Shown: positions 8,738 through 18,269, numbered from the stretch's first letter. The stretch is DNA of 42,173 nucleotides from Polaromonas sp. (GCA_021737975.1 JAIPCZ010000023.1:1-42173), one strand, 5' to 3'. Made by a program: numbers and translations. The notes: generated by a model not told the origin, from the sequence alone.

Positions 8738-10591
8738 ATGACAGCATCGCATGCTTGGCGTTTTTTCAGGGCCGGGGGTTTTGATCAGGTTCGCCTGGAC
8801 ACGGCAGACGATCTGCTGGCGCTGGGGCAACTGGATCAAAAGCTCTGGGTCGCCCTGTCCTGTCCTGTCAAGGGCATCGAGTTCGACGCCCGCACGCTGG
8901 AACTGATCGACACCGACACCGACGGCCATGTGCGGGCGCCCGAACTGCTGCAAGCCATAGCCTGGGCCAATGAGCGCCTGCTCGACAGCGCCCTGCTCGG
9001 GCAACAGATCCCAGGTTTGCCGCTTGCCGCCATCCGTCGTGACGATGCCGTGGGCGAGCAGATCCATGCCGCGGCTGTGGCGCTGGCGCAGGATATCGGC
9101 AAGACGGAGACCGGCTTCCTGACAGTCGATGAAACCAGCGCCGCGCGCAACGGGCACGCCGCGCGCGAGCAAAGCGCCTGGGAAGCGGCTGGACAAGGCC
9201 TGCAGGTGCTGGGGGAGGCCACCGAGGCGGGTTTTGGCCTGGTGAGCGCGCTCGACCAGAAAGTCGAGGATTATTTTGTCCGCTGCCAATTGGCTGCTTT
9301 CGATGAGCGCGCCGGCGCCGCCCTCAACGTGTCGGAAGACGCGCTCAAAGCCATGGCACCAGGTGCGCTGCAGGCTGGCACGCAGGCCATCACCGATTTG
9401 CCGCTGGCCCATGTCACGCCCATGGCCCGCTTGTCCCTGGTCAGTGGCTTGAATCCGTCCTGGGCCGCTCAGGTGGTCGCCTTGCGTGACCAAGTTGTGC
9501 AGCCCCTGCTGGGGCCGCAAGTGACCCTGAGTTCGGACGACTGGCAAGCCATCAAGGCCCGATTTGCGCCCTATGCCGCCTGGCTGGCGGCCAAGCCCGA
9601 TCCCAATGCCGTGACCGACGGTGTGCTTGCCCTCGAAAGACTGTCGCGTTATGTGCGCGACCTGCGCGGTTTGGCCAACAATTTTGTCGCATTCAAGGAC
9701 TTTTATACCGCCCAGGGCAAAGCCACGTTTCAGGTGGGAACGCTGTACCTCGACGGGCGCTCCTGCGACCTGTGTGTGGCGGTCAATGATGCGGCCAAAC
9801 ATGCGGCGCTCGCCTCGCTGGCGCGCATCTGCCTGGTGTATTGCGACTGCGTGCGCGGCACGGAAAAAATGAGCGTGGCGGCGGCGTTTACCGCGGGTGA
9901 CTCCGACCAGCTGATGGTCGGGCGCAACGGCGTGTTTTACGACCGCCAGGGCCGTGATTGGGACGCCACCATTGCCAAGATCATCGACCACCCGATCAGC
10001 TTGCGCCAGGCCTTCTGGTCGCCCTACAAACAATTGGCGCGGCTGGTGAGTTCACAACTGCAAAAAATGGCAGCCAGCAAGGCGAAGGCGTCGGACGACA
10101 AACTCGCGCTTCTGGCCAGTGATGTGGCCAAAAAGGGCGGTGAGCCTGGCGCAGACACCAAGGCGGTCGCGCCGGCAGCGTTTGATGTTGCCAAGTTTGC
10201 CGGTATTTTTGCCGCCATCGGCCTCGCGATCGGTGCCATTGGCACCGCGCTGGCGGCGCTGCTGGGCGGGCTGTTCAGCCTGGCCTGGTGGCAGATTCCT
10301 TTGGTTCTGCTGGGTGTGATGCTGCTGGTGTCGGGGCCCGCCGTGATTGTGGCCTGGTTCAAATTGCGCAGCCGCAACCTCGGGCCCCTCCTGGACGCCA
10401 ACGGCTGGGCCATCAACGCGCGCGCCCGCATCAACATTCCGTTTGGCACTTCCTTGACCCAACTGGCGCAATTGCCGCCCAACGCGGAGCGCTCCCTGGC
10501 CGACCCCTACGCCGACAAGCCGTCCAGGGCGCCTTATGTGCTGGGCGCCCTGCTTGTGCTGATGTTGGTGATCTGGGCGGCGCGGCTTTAA
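8738..10591 (+). CDS. Unrecognised membrane protein with an EF-hand loop
   Basis: I do not recognise a named family. The 617-residue product is soluble-looking for its first ~480 residues and ends with three hydrophobic segments (two near residues 488-540, one in the last 20 residues). Residues 58-69 read DTDTDGHVRAPE, a perfect canonical EF-hand loop (acids at 1, 3 and 5, Gly at 6, hydrophobic at 8, Glu at 12), so calcium binding is likely. A CDLC pair (C343, C346) and a later CLVYCDC cluster could bind metal or form disulfides. The segment between the second and third membrane helices (LLDANGWAINARARINIPFG) looks strongly constrained. No signal peptide is seen. The start at 8738 is chosen over ATG 8732 because the AAGGAG site at 8724-8729 is correctly spaced only for the later one. 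It sits 51 bases behind dctM and converges with tamB. Confidence 0.8.
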   Translation: MTASHAWRFFRAGGFDQVRLDTADDLLALGQLDQKLWVALSCPVKGIEFDARTLELIDTDTDGHVRAPELLQAIAWANERLLDSALLGQQIPGLPLAAIRRDDAVGEQIHAAAVALAQDIGKTETGFLTVDETSAARNGHAAREQSAWEAAGQGLQVLGEATEAGFGLVSALDQKVEDYFVRCQLAAFDERAGAALNVSEDALKAMAPGALQAGTQAITDLPLAHVTPMARLSLVSGLNPSWAAQVVALRDQVVQPLLGPQVTLSSDDWQAIKARFAPYAAWLAAKPDPNAVTDGVLALERLSRYVRDLRGLANNFVAFKDFYTAQGKATFQVGTLYLDGRSCDLCVAVNDAAKHAALASLARICLVYCDCVRGTEKMSVAAAFTAGDSDQLMVGRNGVFYDRQGRDWDATIAKIIDHPISLRQAFWSPYKQLARLVSSQLQKMAASKAKASDDKLALLASDVAKKGGEPGADTKAVAPAAFDVAKFAGIFAAIGLAIGAIGTALAALLGGLFSLAWWQIPLVLLGVMLLVSGPAVIVAWFKLRSRNLGPLLDANGWAINARARINIPFGTSLTQLAQLPPNAERSLADPYADKPSRAPYVLGALLVLMLVIWAARL

Positions 10592-10600
10592 CCTCGCTGC

Positions 10601-13600
10601 TCAGTCGTAACGCAGGGTCCAGATCAAATCCACCGCGCTTTGGGCGCCGGTCTGGGCGCGCAATGTCAGCCGTCGGGACAGGTCATAAAAAATGGTGAAG
10701 ACCCCCAGGGTGCCTGCCAGGCCGCTTTCATAAGCCACATAGAAATCGTTGCTGAGCCGTTTGCCAATCGTGACCGTTGCGCCCGTGGCGCTGTCGCCGC
10801 CGCTGCTGCCGCCAAAGCTCAGTTCATCCAGCCCCAGTGCCTGCGTCAGACTGGCGCCAGATCCCTTGCCACCGCCACCAAGCAGGGCCAGCGCTGCCTG
10901 CTGCAGCAAGGCGGCCTCGCCACCCCGGCCGCTGGCGGAGCGACCCAGCACCAGCCAGGCCAGTTTTTCTGCCTCGGGCAGGTCGGGCTCGGCGTAAAGC
11001 CGCACGATCGGCGACAGCACTGTGCCGTTCACCTGCACACCGACCCGCTGGCTGATTTTGGGGCGAATGGCCAGAATGTCCAGCATCGGGTTGTCGACCG
11101 CACCGACAAAACGCACAATGCCCTGCTCGATGTCCAGGCGCTGACCGTAAGCGCGGTAGGTGCCGCGCACCGCGCGCACGGTGCCGGTCAGGTTGGGAAG
11201 CTCCCTGTCGACGGCGTGTAATGACAGCTTGCCGGTGAGGCGGGTGTCCAGGCCACGGCCGCGGACCTGAAAGTCGGGCCCGAGATCAAGTTCGATCAGC
11301 AGGTCAGTCAGCAGGCGGGGAGCGCCTGCACCGGCGGCCGCAATGGCATTTTTAGCCGGGGTGGCGGTGACCGGCACCTTGGCCACGGGCCGACGCACCA
11401 GCACGTCATCGCCCAGTTGCGGCGCGCTGTCGTCGGGCAGCGTGATCAGGGCCTGGTCGGCGGCCAGGCTGCCACGCAGGCTCAGGCGGGCGTCCCTGAG
11501 TTGCGCGGCCACCTTGCCAGAGACCACCACGCGCCGATCTGACCGGCTGCTCAGCCGCAAGGCTTTGGCCTGCACCTCGAGCGCCATCGACAGGCGGGAC
11601 AAAAAATCGGCCTCGGATTGGGCGGGCAGCCAGAATACCGACCCGGTCAGGGCCAGTTGGCCGCCACTCCCGGCCGGGGTGGCCGCCCCCTGCAGGCTGA
11701 ATTCCTGGATATCGATCTGTTGCCCATGCAGGCGGGCGTTGAGCCGGCCCTGGCTGAAGTCGATGCCGTCCACCACCGAGCGCACCGCCAGGTCGCGTGC
11801 TTGCAGCCGGCCATCCCATTGGGGTTGCGCCAGCGTGCCGGTCAAGGTGATGTCGGCATCCATGGTGCCCCGCAGTCGCCATCCCGGTGGCGCCAATACC
11901 GACCAGGCGTCCACAGGCGGCATCTGTAGCTGCAGGCTGCCGCCAATCGGGACGCTCTGGTCCAGGGACCAGCCCACACCCAGCGGCTGAAGCTGGGTAC
12001 TGAAGGCCATCAGCGCCTTGCCCGCGCGCGCGCTGTCCCAGCGCAGGCTGCTTGAGAGGTAGCCTGCGTCCAGGTTGAGCTCCAGGCGGGCTTCGCGCAT
12101 GTCGGCGGGCAGGGCCTCCAGGCGGCTTTCCTCGACACGCAGGCGCAGGTCGCCGGAGCTGCGCTCCAGCACGGCGCTCAGGTGCACGGCATCGGTTTGC
12201 CTGGCATCCCAGCGACCGGACAGCATCAGGTCGCTGCTCAAGCCCAGGTCGGCCATGGTTTTTCCGCTCAGGGCATCGAGCCAGGCCAGCGGCAGCTGGC
12301 TGATCTGGCCCTGGCTTTGCCACTGCGCCTTGGGTTGGGCTTGTGTGGCGTTTGGGGCGAGCGCTTGCGACCAGCGCATGGCCTGCCAGTTCAGGCCGGC
12401 CACGCCGGGCTGGGGGCCGGTCAGGCGGGCGCTGCCGGCCGACAGGGTCAGGGTGTTGCCAGGGCCGCCGGCCAGCCAGTCCAGCAGGACGGGAGGACCC
12501 TTGCCGGTGTCGGCCTGCAGTGTCCAAAGGCCGGGGTGCCTGTTGTCTTGCGCCGTGAGCTTGAGCTGGCTCAGGCTGCCCTGCCAGTGGCCGGCCGCCT
12601 GCCGTCCGGCCCGGGCCTGCACCTCCCAGCCCACTTGCTGACCGCCGGTTTCCGCTCGGCCTTGGGTGCTGAAGCTCAGTGCCGACAAGGTGCCAGCCAG
12701 TTCGGCATCAAGCCCGAGCAGACGCCCCTCGACGGACGCTGCCCCCAGAGTGGCCGGACTGCCGCGCCAGGCCAGTTGCGGCGAGCGCAAACTCGCCGCC
12801 ACTTGCAGGTTTCGACCCTGTTGTTGCCAGCCACCCTGCCAGCGGCCATCGAACCGGGCCGCGCCGCGCAGGCTGAGTCCTTGAAACACATGGCTCACTG
12901 CCGGCCAGCGCTCGAGCCATTGGCTGGTCAGGCTGGCGTCGGTCAGCTGGGCGGTCAGCGTGCCTTGGCCGTCCTGGCTGGCCAGGCGGCCGTCCAGGCT
13001 GGCCAGCATGCCGGGCAGATTCAAAGCCAGTTTTCCTTGCGCGGCCCGGGTGTTCAGGTGGTAGCTCAAGCTGCCTTCCAGGTGTGCGTCCTGCGCGTCG
13101 ATGCTCAGGGCGCTCAAGCTCAGTTGGGGTGACGCCCAGACACCTTGGGCCTGCAGGTTTTGCAGGCGCAGGGTGTTCAAACTGACCGGAGGCTGGCGGG
13201 CCCCGCCCGACTTGCCCTGGTCTGGCACGGCTGCCAGCTGAGTCGCAAAACTGATGCCGCCGGGGCTCTGTTTTGCTTGCAACTTGCCGCTCATCACGGC
13301 ATTGGCCAGGCGGGTGTCGATGGCGCCAGGATTCATTCTGGTCAGTCTGACTTCCGCGCGCCACTGCCCGCCGTCAAACTGGCCGGAGCCTGCGACGCTG
13401 CCGCCCGCGCCCGTGGCGCGCACGGCTTGCAGCGCCCATTGCGCATGGTCGTAGGTCACCTCGGCTTGCAGGGCGTCCAGCGGCAGGCGCTGCTGGTTCC
13501 ATGGCCCCGGCAGCGTGTTGGTGAGTTTGAGCTGGCCCTGCCATGCCTTGCCGCGCGGTGTCACACTGGCTTCGCCGCTGAGCTCGGTTTGCGGCGCTTT

Positions 13601-14467
13601 TGGCCACAGCGCTGCCAGGTTCAGGCCTTGCCACCGGGCTTGGGCCTCGGTCAATGGCTGGGCTTGCCAGGGCGAAATCCGGGCCGACACCTCGGCTTGC
13701 ATCGCCCCCGACGGGAATTTTCGTGCCCCTGTACCAGCCGTGGACACCGGCTTCAGGCTGGCCTGCAGGGCCAGTGCCGCGTCGGGACCGGCCAGTTGAC
13801 CTGTGAGTTGTGCCGTGGCTGCCACCGTCAGGGCTTGCGGACTGGATGGCAGGGTGGTTTGCACCAGGCCCTGGGCTTGCAGCGCCAGCGCCATGGAGGC
13901 CGTGGCCTGCAAGCTGCCGTTGAACTGGTAGGACCCCGCTGAGATCAGGCCGCGCCCCTGTTCCAATGTGTGCGCCTGGCCGTCGAAACGGTAACGGCCA
14001 CTGAGCCCGGTCGCCTGCAATGTGGTGGCGCCCGACCAGATGAAGAGGTTCACCTCGAACGGCACCTCCAGCGTGATCGGAAGGCGCAGGTCGGCGGGGG
14101 GCGTCCGGGAGGTGTTGGTGCTGCCGCGCTGATCATCAACTTTCAGCAAGGCCATGCTCAGCGCGCTCAGGCGAAGTTGCCCGCCGAGCAGCGGGCCCAG
14201 CGTCCAGGCGGCGCCAATGTCCTGCGCTTCCACACTGAGATCGCCGCGTTGCCAGCGCAACCAGCCGATGCGACCGCCTGCGCGCAGCGAGCCCTGCACG
14301 TCCCGGGTTTCCAGGGTTTGACCGGCCGGCAAAAAACGCTGCAGCCGTGTCAGCAGGGTGGCCAGCGAGCTGTCACTGCCGCTCCACAGCCACAACGCTG
14401 CTGTCAGGGCCAGCACCGCCATCAGCGTGGTGGCCAGCAGTTTCAGGCTCAAGCGCAAGGCGTTCAT
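10601..14467 (-). CDS. tamB: Translocation and assembly module inner-membrane subunit TamB
   Basis: TamB spans the periplasm from the inner membrane to its partner TamA. It is linked to assembly of some outer-membrane proteins and, as an AsmA-like protein, to phospholipid transport. The 1288-residue product begins with one uncleaved membrane anchor (about residues 8-30). It continues as a very long Gln/Leu/Ala/Gly-rich beta-repeat region expected to form a groove-like superhelix, and ends in the conserved C-terminal TamB domain (blocks ITLPDDSAPQLGDDVLV, VRGRGLDTRLTGKLSL and EKLAWLVLGR). The length is normal for Burkholderiales. Its ATG overlaps the tamA stop by one base (TGATG), so the two are translationally coupled. 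Confidence 0.95.
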   Translation of the reverse strand: MNALRLSLKLLATTLMAVLALTAALWLWSGSDSSLATLLTRLQRFLPAGQTLETRDVQGSLRAGGRIGWLRWQRGDLSVEAQDIGAAWTLGPLLGGQLRLSALSMALLKVDDQRGSTNTSRTPPADLRLPITLEVPFEVNLFIWSGATTLQATGLSGRYRFDGQAHTLEQGRGLISAGSYQFNGSLQATASMALALQAQGLVQTTLPSSPQALTVAATAQLTGQLAGPDAALALQASLKPVSTAGTGARKFPSGAMQAEVSARISPWQAQPLTEAQARWQGLNLAALWPKAPQTELSGEASVTPRGKAWQGQLKLTNTLPGPWNQQRLPLDALQAEVTYDHAQWALQAVRATGAGGSVAGSGQFDGGQWRAEVRLTRMNPGAIDTRLANAVMSGKLQAKQSPGGISFATQLAAVPDQGKSGGARQPPVSLNTLRLQNLQAQGVWASPQLSLSALSIDAQDAHLEGSLSYHLNTRAAQGKLALNLPGMLASLDGRLASQDGQGTLTAQLTDASLTSQWLERWPAVSHVFQGLSLRGAARFDGRWQGGWQQQGRNLQVAASLRSPQLAWRGSPATLGAASVEGRLLGLDAELAGTLSALSFSTQGRAETGGQQVGWEVQARAGRQAAGHWQGSLSQLKLTAQDNRHPGLWTLQADTGKGPPVLLDWLAGGPGNTLTLSAGSARLTGPQPGVAGLNWQAMRWSQALAPNATQAQPKAQWQSQGQISQLPLAWLDALSGKTMADLGLSSDLMLSGRWDARQTDAVHLSAVLERSSGDLRLRVEESRLEALPADMREARLELNLDAGYLSSSLRWDSARAGKALMAFSTQLQPLGVGWSLDQSVPIGGSLQLQMPPVDAWSVLAPPGWRLRGTMDADITLTGTLAQPQWDGRLQARDLAVRSVVDGIDFSQGRLNARLHGQQIDIQEFSLQGAATPAGSGGQLALTGSVFWLPAQSEADFLSRLSMALEVQAKALRLSSRSDRRVVVSGKVAAQLRDARLSLRGSLAADQALITLPDDSAPQLGDDVLVRRPVAKVPVTATPAKNAIAAAGAGAPRLLTDLLIELDLGPDFQVRGRGLDTRLTGKLSLHAVDRELPNLTGTVRAVRGTYRAYGQRLDIEQGIVRFVGAVDNPMLDILAIRPKISQRVGVQVNGTVLSPIVRLYAEPDLPEAEKLAWLVLGRSASGRGGEAALLQQAALALLGGGGKGSGASLTQALGLDELSFGGSSGGDSATGATVTIGKRLSNDFYVAYESGLAGTLGVFTIFYDLSRRLTLRAQTGAQSAVDLIWTLRYD

Positions 14468-16272
14468 CAGAAAGTAAAACCCAGGTTCATGTGCAGCCGG
14501 AAGCGTTCCACATCGACGCCGTAAGCGAGGTCAATTTGCAGTGGTCCGACCGGGCTGTTCCAGCGCGCGCCGACACCCACACCGACCTTCGCTTTGAGTT
14601 CGGCGGGCTGATTGGCCACGGCGCCGGCATCAACAAAGACCACGCTTTCCCAGTCGCTCGGCTTGCCGTTGATGCGTATCGGGCGCTGCCATTCCACGCT
14701 GCCCGCCATCAGGTAACGCCCGGCCGTGATGCTGCCGTCGGCCAGCGTGACCCCGATGTCGTTGAGGCCGTAGCCGCGCACGCTGTTGTCGCCCCCGGCC
14801 AGGAACAACTGGGTGCTGGGCAGGCTGATGTTGTCGGGGGCAAATATGGCGCCGGCCGAGGCGCGCAGGGCCAGGCGCCCGGCGCTGGCCCGGGTGCTGT
14901 CAGGCTGGCCCAGCCCCAAGAAGCCCTGCCAGCGTGTCATCAGTCGTGTGTAGGCCTGGCGCTCGCTGCCCAGCGTGGTGCCGCCACCAACTTCGGCACC
15001 CCATCCCCAGCCGCTGGCGGGGAAGGGCAACTGGTCGTAATAACGCACGGCAAAGGCGTAATTGGCGCTGATGGACTGGGCAATGTCGGGCAAGACGGTG
15101 TCGGTGTCGACGGATTCGGCACGGTCGTACTGCACATACAGGTTGCGGTCGATGCGTTCATGGCTTTGCTTGCGGCCGCCGCGCAATTGCTGGCTGGTGA
15201 CATCACGCGAACCCAGCAATTGGTTTTGCAGCAGGCCCGAGGCCGCCCAGCGCCAGTTGTCCGGGTCGGGCGGCGAGGTCAGCTCGCTGCCGATGGCGCG
15301 GGTTTCGCGGTCCAGCAGCAGCTTGCTCACGGCGCGCCAGCCGATTCCGGGCACCTTGTGATGGGTGTGCTCGGCCGAAAGGCGCGGTCCGCTGTCGGTG
15401 CTGGCGCCGATGCCGAGCACCAGCTTTTGCATCCGCGCTTCCCGAAGCTTCAGTTGCACCGCAGCGGCCGCCGGGTCTGCCCGGGTGTCCAGCGTGACAA
15501 AGGCAGAGTCAAAGTAGCCGCTGTCAGACAGGCGCTGCTGGGCCGCCACCAACTCGGCCAGGCTGTAATCCGCGCCGGGGACGAGGCGGGCCAGGCGCTG
15601 TACCAGCGCCCGGTCGTAACGCTGCAGGCCCTCAATTTCCAGCTCACCCAAGCGATAGGCAGGACCGGAGTCCAGCGTGATCTGCAAGTGGGCCTGCGCG
15701 GTTTCCGGGTCGATATCGGCCAGCGAGTCGCTGATGCGCCCGGTCGGAAAGCGCAGCGTGGTGAGATCGCGCAAGGCTTTCCGCTTGGCTTCATCCCAGG
15801 CATCCTGGGTGAAGCGGCTGCCGGCGCGCAAGGGCCAGTTGGCCTCGATCTGCTCGCGCTGTGCCCTGCTCCCGGGGTCGACGGCGATGGCGCCGGTGAA
15901 CCCAATCGTCACCTGATGGATCCGAGTCGCCTCTCCCGGCATGACCGTGAGGCTCACCACCGGTGTGCCTCCCGATGCGGTCTGGTGCGCCACGGCAATG
16001 GCTGGCGAGAAATAACCCAGCGTGCCCACCAGGCGGCGTGTGTCCTCCTGGGCCTGGCGCAGCAGGCGCGCCAGTTCGTCATCGCTGAGGTCGGTGAGCT
16101 CCCGGTAGCGTTGCAGTTCAAGATGGCGCGTGAGCAGGTCCTTGATGTCATCCGGGGCCTGAATGTTGATGACAAAGGCGGCTCGGGTGCCAGCTTCCAC
16201 TGGCGCCGCGTCCGCGGCCCGTGCCCAGGGCACTGCAAGGAGCAGAAGCGCCGCCAGAACGAAGGGATTCAT
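14467..16272 (-). CDS. tamA: Translocation and assembly module outer-membrane subunit TamA (Omp85 family)
   Basis: The 601-residue precursor has a signal peptide (cleavage near PWARAADA, about residue 20), then about three POTRA domains up to residue ~285, and a C-terminal Omp85 beta-barrel. The barrel shows the family block LFLAGGDNSVRGYG and ends in a terminal phenylalanine (LGFTF), the signal recognised by the BAM complex. The last strands (VGARWNSPVGPLQIDLAYG) are typical of TamA. It works with TamB, whose gene follows with a one-base overlap. Its own start overlaps the stop of the upstream vWA gene (16269-16272), so all these genes are probably co-transcribed. Confidence 0.96.
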   Translation of the reverse strand: MNPFVLAALLLLAVPWARAADAAPVEAGTRAAFVINIQAPDDIKDLLTRHLELQRYRELTDLSDDELARLLRQAQEDTRRLVGTLGYFSPAIAVAHQTASGGTPVVSLTVMPGEATRIHQVTIGFTGAIAVDPGSRAQREQIEANWPLRAGSRFTQDAWDEAKRKALRDLTTLRFPTGRISDSLADIDPETAQAHLQITLDSGPAYRLGELEIEGLQRYDRALVQRLARLVPGADYSLAELVAAQQRLSDSGYFDSAFVTLDTRADPAAAAVQLKLREARMQKLVLGIGASTDSGPRLSAEHTHHKVPGIGWRAVSKLLLDRETRAIGSELTSPPDPDNWRWAASGLLQNQLLGSRDVTSQQLRGGRKQSHERIDRNLYVQYDRAESVDTDTVLPDIAQSISANYAFAVRYYDQLPFPASGWGWGAEVGGGTTLGSERQAYTRLMTRWQGFLGLGQPDSTRASAGRLALRASAGAIFAPDNISLPSTQLFLAGGDNSVRGYGLNDIGVTLADGSITAGRYLMAGSVEWQRPIRINGKPSDWESVVFVDAGAVANQPAELKAKVGVGVGARWNSPVGPLQIDLAYGVDVERFRLHMNLGFTF

Positions 16273-17483
16273 TTGCTCAGCAGCCGCATGGTGTCTTCAA
16301 GCCCCTTGAGGGTGAGCGGGAACATGCGCTGGCTCATGAGTTGCTGCACCAGGCTGATGCTCTGGCGGTACTGCCACACGCCCTGCGGCTCGGGGTTGAT
16401 CCAGGCAAAGCGGGGGAAGGCGCTTGTCAGTCGCCCCAGCCATTCCACACCGGTCTCTTCATTGTTGTATTCGACGCTGCCACCGGGCTGCAGGATCTCG
16501 TAGGGGCTCATGGTGGCGTCGCCGATGAAGATCAGCTTGTAGTCCTTGTTGTACTTGCGGATGATGTCCCAGGTGGCGAACTTTTCGGCGTAACGGCGCC
16601 GGTTGTTTTTCCACATGAAGTCGTAAACGCAGTTGTGGAAGTAATAAAACTCCAGGTGCTTGAACTCGGACTTGGCCGCCGAAAACATTTCTTCGACCCG
16701 CGCAATGTGCTCGTCCATGGTGCCCCCGACATCCATCAAGAGCAGCACCTTGACGTTGTTGTGGCGCTCGGGAACCATCTTGATGTCGAGGTAGCCGGCA
16801 TTGGCCGCGGTGGCGCGGATGGTGTCAGGCAAGTCCAGCTCTTCCACATGGCCCTCGCGGGCAAACTTGCGCAGGCGGCGCAGCGCCACCTTGATGTTGC
16901 GCGTGCCCAGTTCCTGGGTGTCGTCGTAGTCCTTGTAGGCCCGTTGTTCCCACACCTTGACGGCGCTTTTGTTTTTTCCGGCGCCGCCAATACGAATGCC
17001 TTGCGGGTTGTACCCGCCGTGGCCAAAGGGGCTCGTGCCACCGGTGCCGATCCACTTGGAGCCGCCTTCGTGGCGCTCCTTTTGTTCCTCAAGGCGTTTC
17101 CTGAGCGTTTCCATGAGCTCGTCCCAGCCCATCTTCTCGATGGCGGCCTTTTCTTCGGGGCTCAGGTGTTTCTCCAGGGTCTGGCGCAGCCAGTCCAGCG
17201 GAATGTCCTTGGTGAAATCGGTCACCAGCTCGATGCCCTTGAAGTAGGCGGCAAAGGCGCGGTCGAACTTGTCGTAATGCTTTTCGTCCTTGACCAGCGT
17301 GGCGCGGCTCAGGTAATAAAAGTCGTCTATTTTGTAAGCATTGGGCTCGACCGAGCCGTCGCCGGATGGCACCGCCTTGGGTCCCACCACGCCGAGTTTC
17401 AGCGCTTCCAGCAGGGTCAGGAATTCCTTGACCGAGACCGGCAGCTTGGCGGCGCGCAGCGTGTAAAAAAAGTCGATCAGCAT
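16269..17483 (-). CDS. vWA-domain protein (CoxE-like) with altered MIDAS
   Basis: The 404-residue protein starts with a helical region (FFYTLRAAKLPVSVKEFLTLLEAL) and a charged coiled-coil-like part (about 95-140). A glycine-rich loop follows (about 140-172), then a C-terminal von Willebrand A domain. The metal-binding motif reads LLLMDVGGTMD (D251), so the two serines of the usual DxSxS are Gly and Thr. Such CoxE-like vWA proteins pair with MoxR-type AAA ATPases in cofactor insertion or complex maturation; the matching ATPase lies two genes upstream on the same strand. The target is unknown. No signal peptide is seen, so it is probably cytoplasmic. The stop overlaps the tamA start. Confidence 0.88.
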   Translation of the reverse strand: MLIDFFYTLRAAKLPVSVKEFLTLLEALKLGVVGPKAVPSGDGSVEPNAYKIDDFYYLSRATLVKDEKHYDKFDRAFAAYFKGIELVTDFTKDIPLDWLRQTLEKHLSPEEKAAIEKMGWDELMETLRKRLEEQKERHEGGSKWIGTGGTSPFGHGGYNPQGIRIGGAGKNKSAVKVWEQRAYKDYDDTQELGTRNIKVALRRLRKFAREGHVEELDLPDTIRATAANAGYLDIKMVPERHNNVKVLLLMDVGGTMDEHIARVEEMFSAAKSEFKHLEFYYFHNCVYDFMWKNNRRRYAEKFATWDIIRKYNKDYKLIFIGDATMSPYEILQPGGSVEYNNEETGVEWLGRLTSAFPRFAWINPEPQGVWQYRQSISLVQQLMSQRMFPLTLKGLEDTMRLLSK

Positions 17484-17489
17484 GGGGAG

Positions 17490-18086
17490 TCAGGGGCGTG
17501 GCCTGTCCAGCAGGTACTGCAACTGCGCACGGGCCTCGGGCCATTCACCGCTGCGCATGCTGTACATCACGGTGTCGCGGATGGTGCCATCGCGGCGCAG
17601 CGCATGGCCGCGCAGCACGCCGTCCTTGCGCGCACCCAGGCGCTCGATGGCCGCCTGCGAGGCAAAGTTGAAGTTGTCGGTGCGCCAGCCGACCACGTGG
17701 CAGCCGAGCACTTCGAACGCGTGCGTCATCATGAGCAGCTTGCAGGTGCTGTTGACATGGCTGCGCTGCACGCTTTTGGCATACCAGGTGTAGCCAATCT
17801 CAACCCGTCTGACGGCTGGCAGGATGTCGTGAAAACTGCTGCTGCCCAGCACTTTGCCGGTGGCAGTCTCTGTGACGGCAAAGGCAAAGCGGTTGCCGGC
17901 CTCACGCATGGCGAGCGCGTCTTCGATGTACTTGCGCGTGTTCTCGGGTTCCGGTACCGAGGTGACGCGAATGTTCCAGAGCTCCCCATCGGCTGCGGCT
18001 CGGCGCAGACCGTCTTCGTGTGCCAGCGTTAACGGGGTCAGCGTGACGCCGTTTTTCTCAAGGGTGACTGGTTCGACAAATGCCAT
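17490..18086 (-). CDS. GNAT-family N-acetyltransferase (RimJ/RimL-like)
   Basis: The 198-residue product is a GCN5-related acetyltransferase of the RimJ/RimL type. These use acetyl-CoA to acetylate an amine on a protein or small molecule. Visible blocks are the substrate-side strand LTPLTLAHEDGLRRAA, the core strands FAFAVTETATGKVLGSSSF and VEIGYTWYAKSVQRSHVN, and the C-terminal part NFNFASQAAIERLGARKDGVLRGH. The Gly-rich acetyl-CoA loop is not the usual QxxGxG/A (here QRSHVNST), which is common in this subgroup. The ATG at 18086 is preferred over an in-frame TTG four codons earlier because GGAGAA precedes it at good spacing. It lies six bases before the vWA gene. Substrate unknown. Confidence 0.88.
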   Translation of the reverse strand: MAFVEPVTLEKNGVTLTPLTLAHEDGLRRAAADGELWNIRVTSVPEPENTRKYIEDALAMREAGNRFAFAVTETATGKVLGSSSFHDILPAVRRVEIGYTWYAKSVQRSHVNSTCKLLMMTHAFEVLGCHVVGWRTDNFNFASQAAIERLGARKDGVLRGHALRRDGTIRDTVMYSMRSGEWPEARAQLQYLLDRPRP

Positions 18087-18141
18087 CAGTTTCTCCAAAA
18101 TTCACAAACCGAAAACCCGCACGCCGTGGCGAACAAAACCC

Positions 18142-18217
18142 GCGGGGCGGGCCCTCTGGGCAACTTCCTCATACTGGGGTACCAGAAATCGTCAGTTACC
18201 CAGAGGGCCCACCCCGC
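18142..18217. repeat. Imperfect 24-bp inverted repeat (REPIN-like) between moxR and GNAT genes
   Basis: Bases 18142-18165 and 18194-18217 form an inverted repeat of 24 bases with 22 matches; each arm contains GGGCCC and CTCTGGG. The 28-base loop holds a smaller nested hairpin, CTGG-GGTA-CCAG (about 18174-18185). The whole could form a cruciform or a long RNA hairpin. No T-run follows on either strand, so it is not a simple terminator. Its layout, two inverted copies of a short GC-rich palindromic unit, is like a REPIN or a small MITE remnant. Confidence 0.65.
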
Positions 18218-18269
18218 TGGACATCCCGCTTAAGCCAGCCTTGTGCCTCAAACAACATCGCCACAGGGT

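Noticed and set aside
14347..16503. Very long open frame on the plus strand across tamA
   Set aside because: It is the antisense shadow of tamA, whose signal peptide, POTRA and barrel motifs are clear. High GC makes such open shadow frames common.
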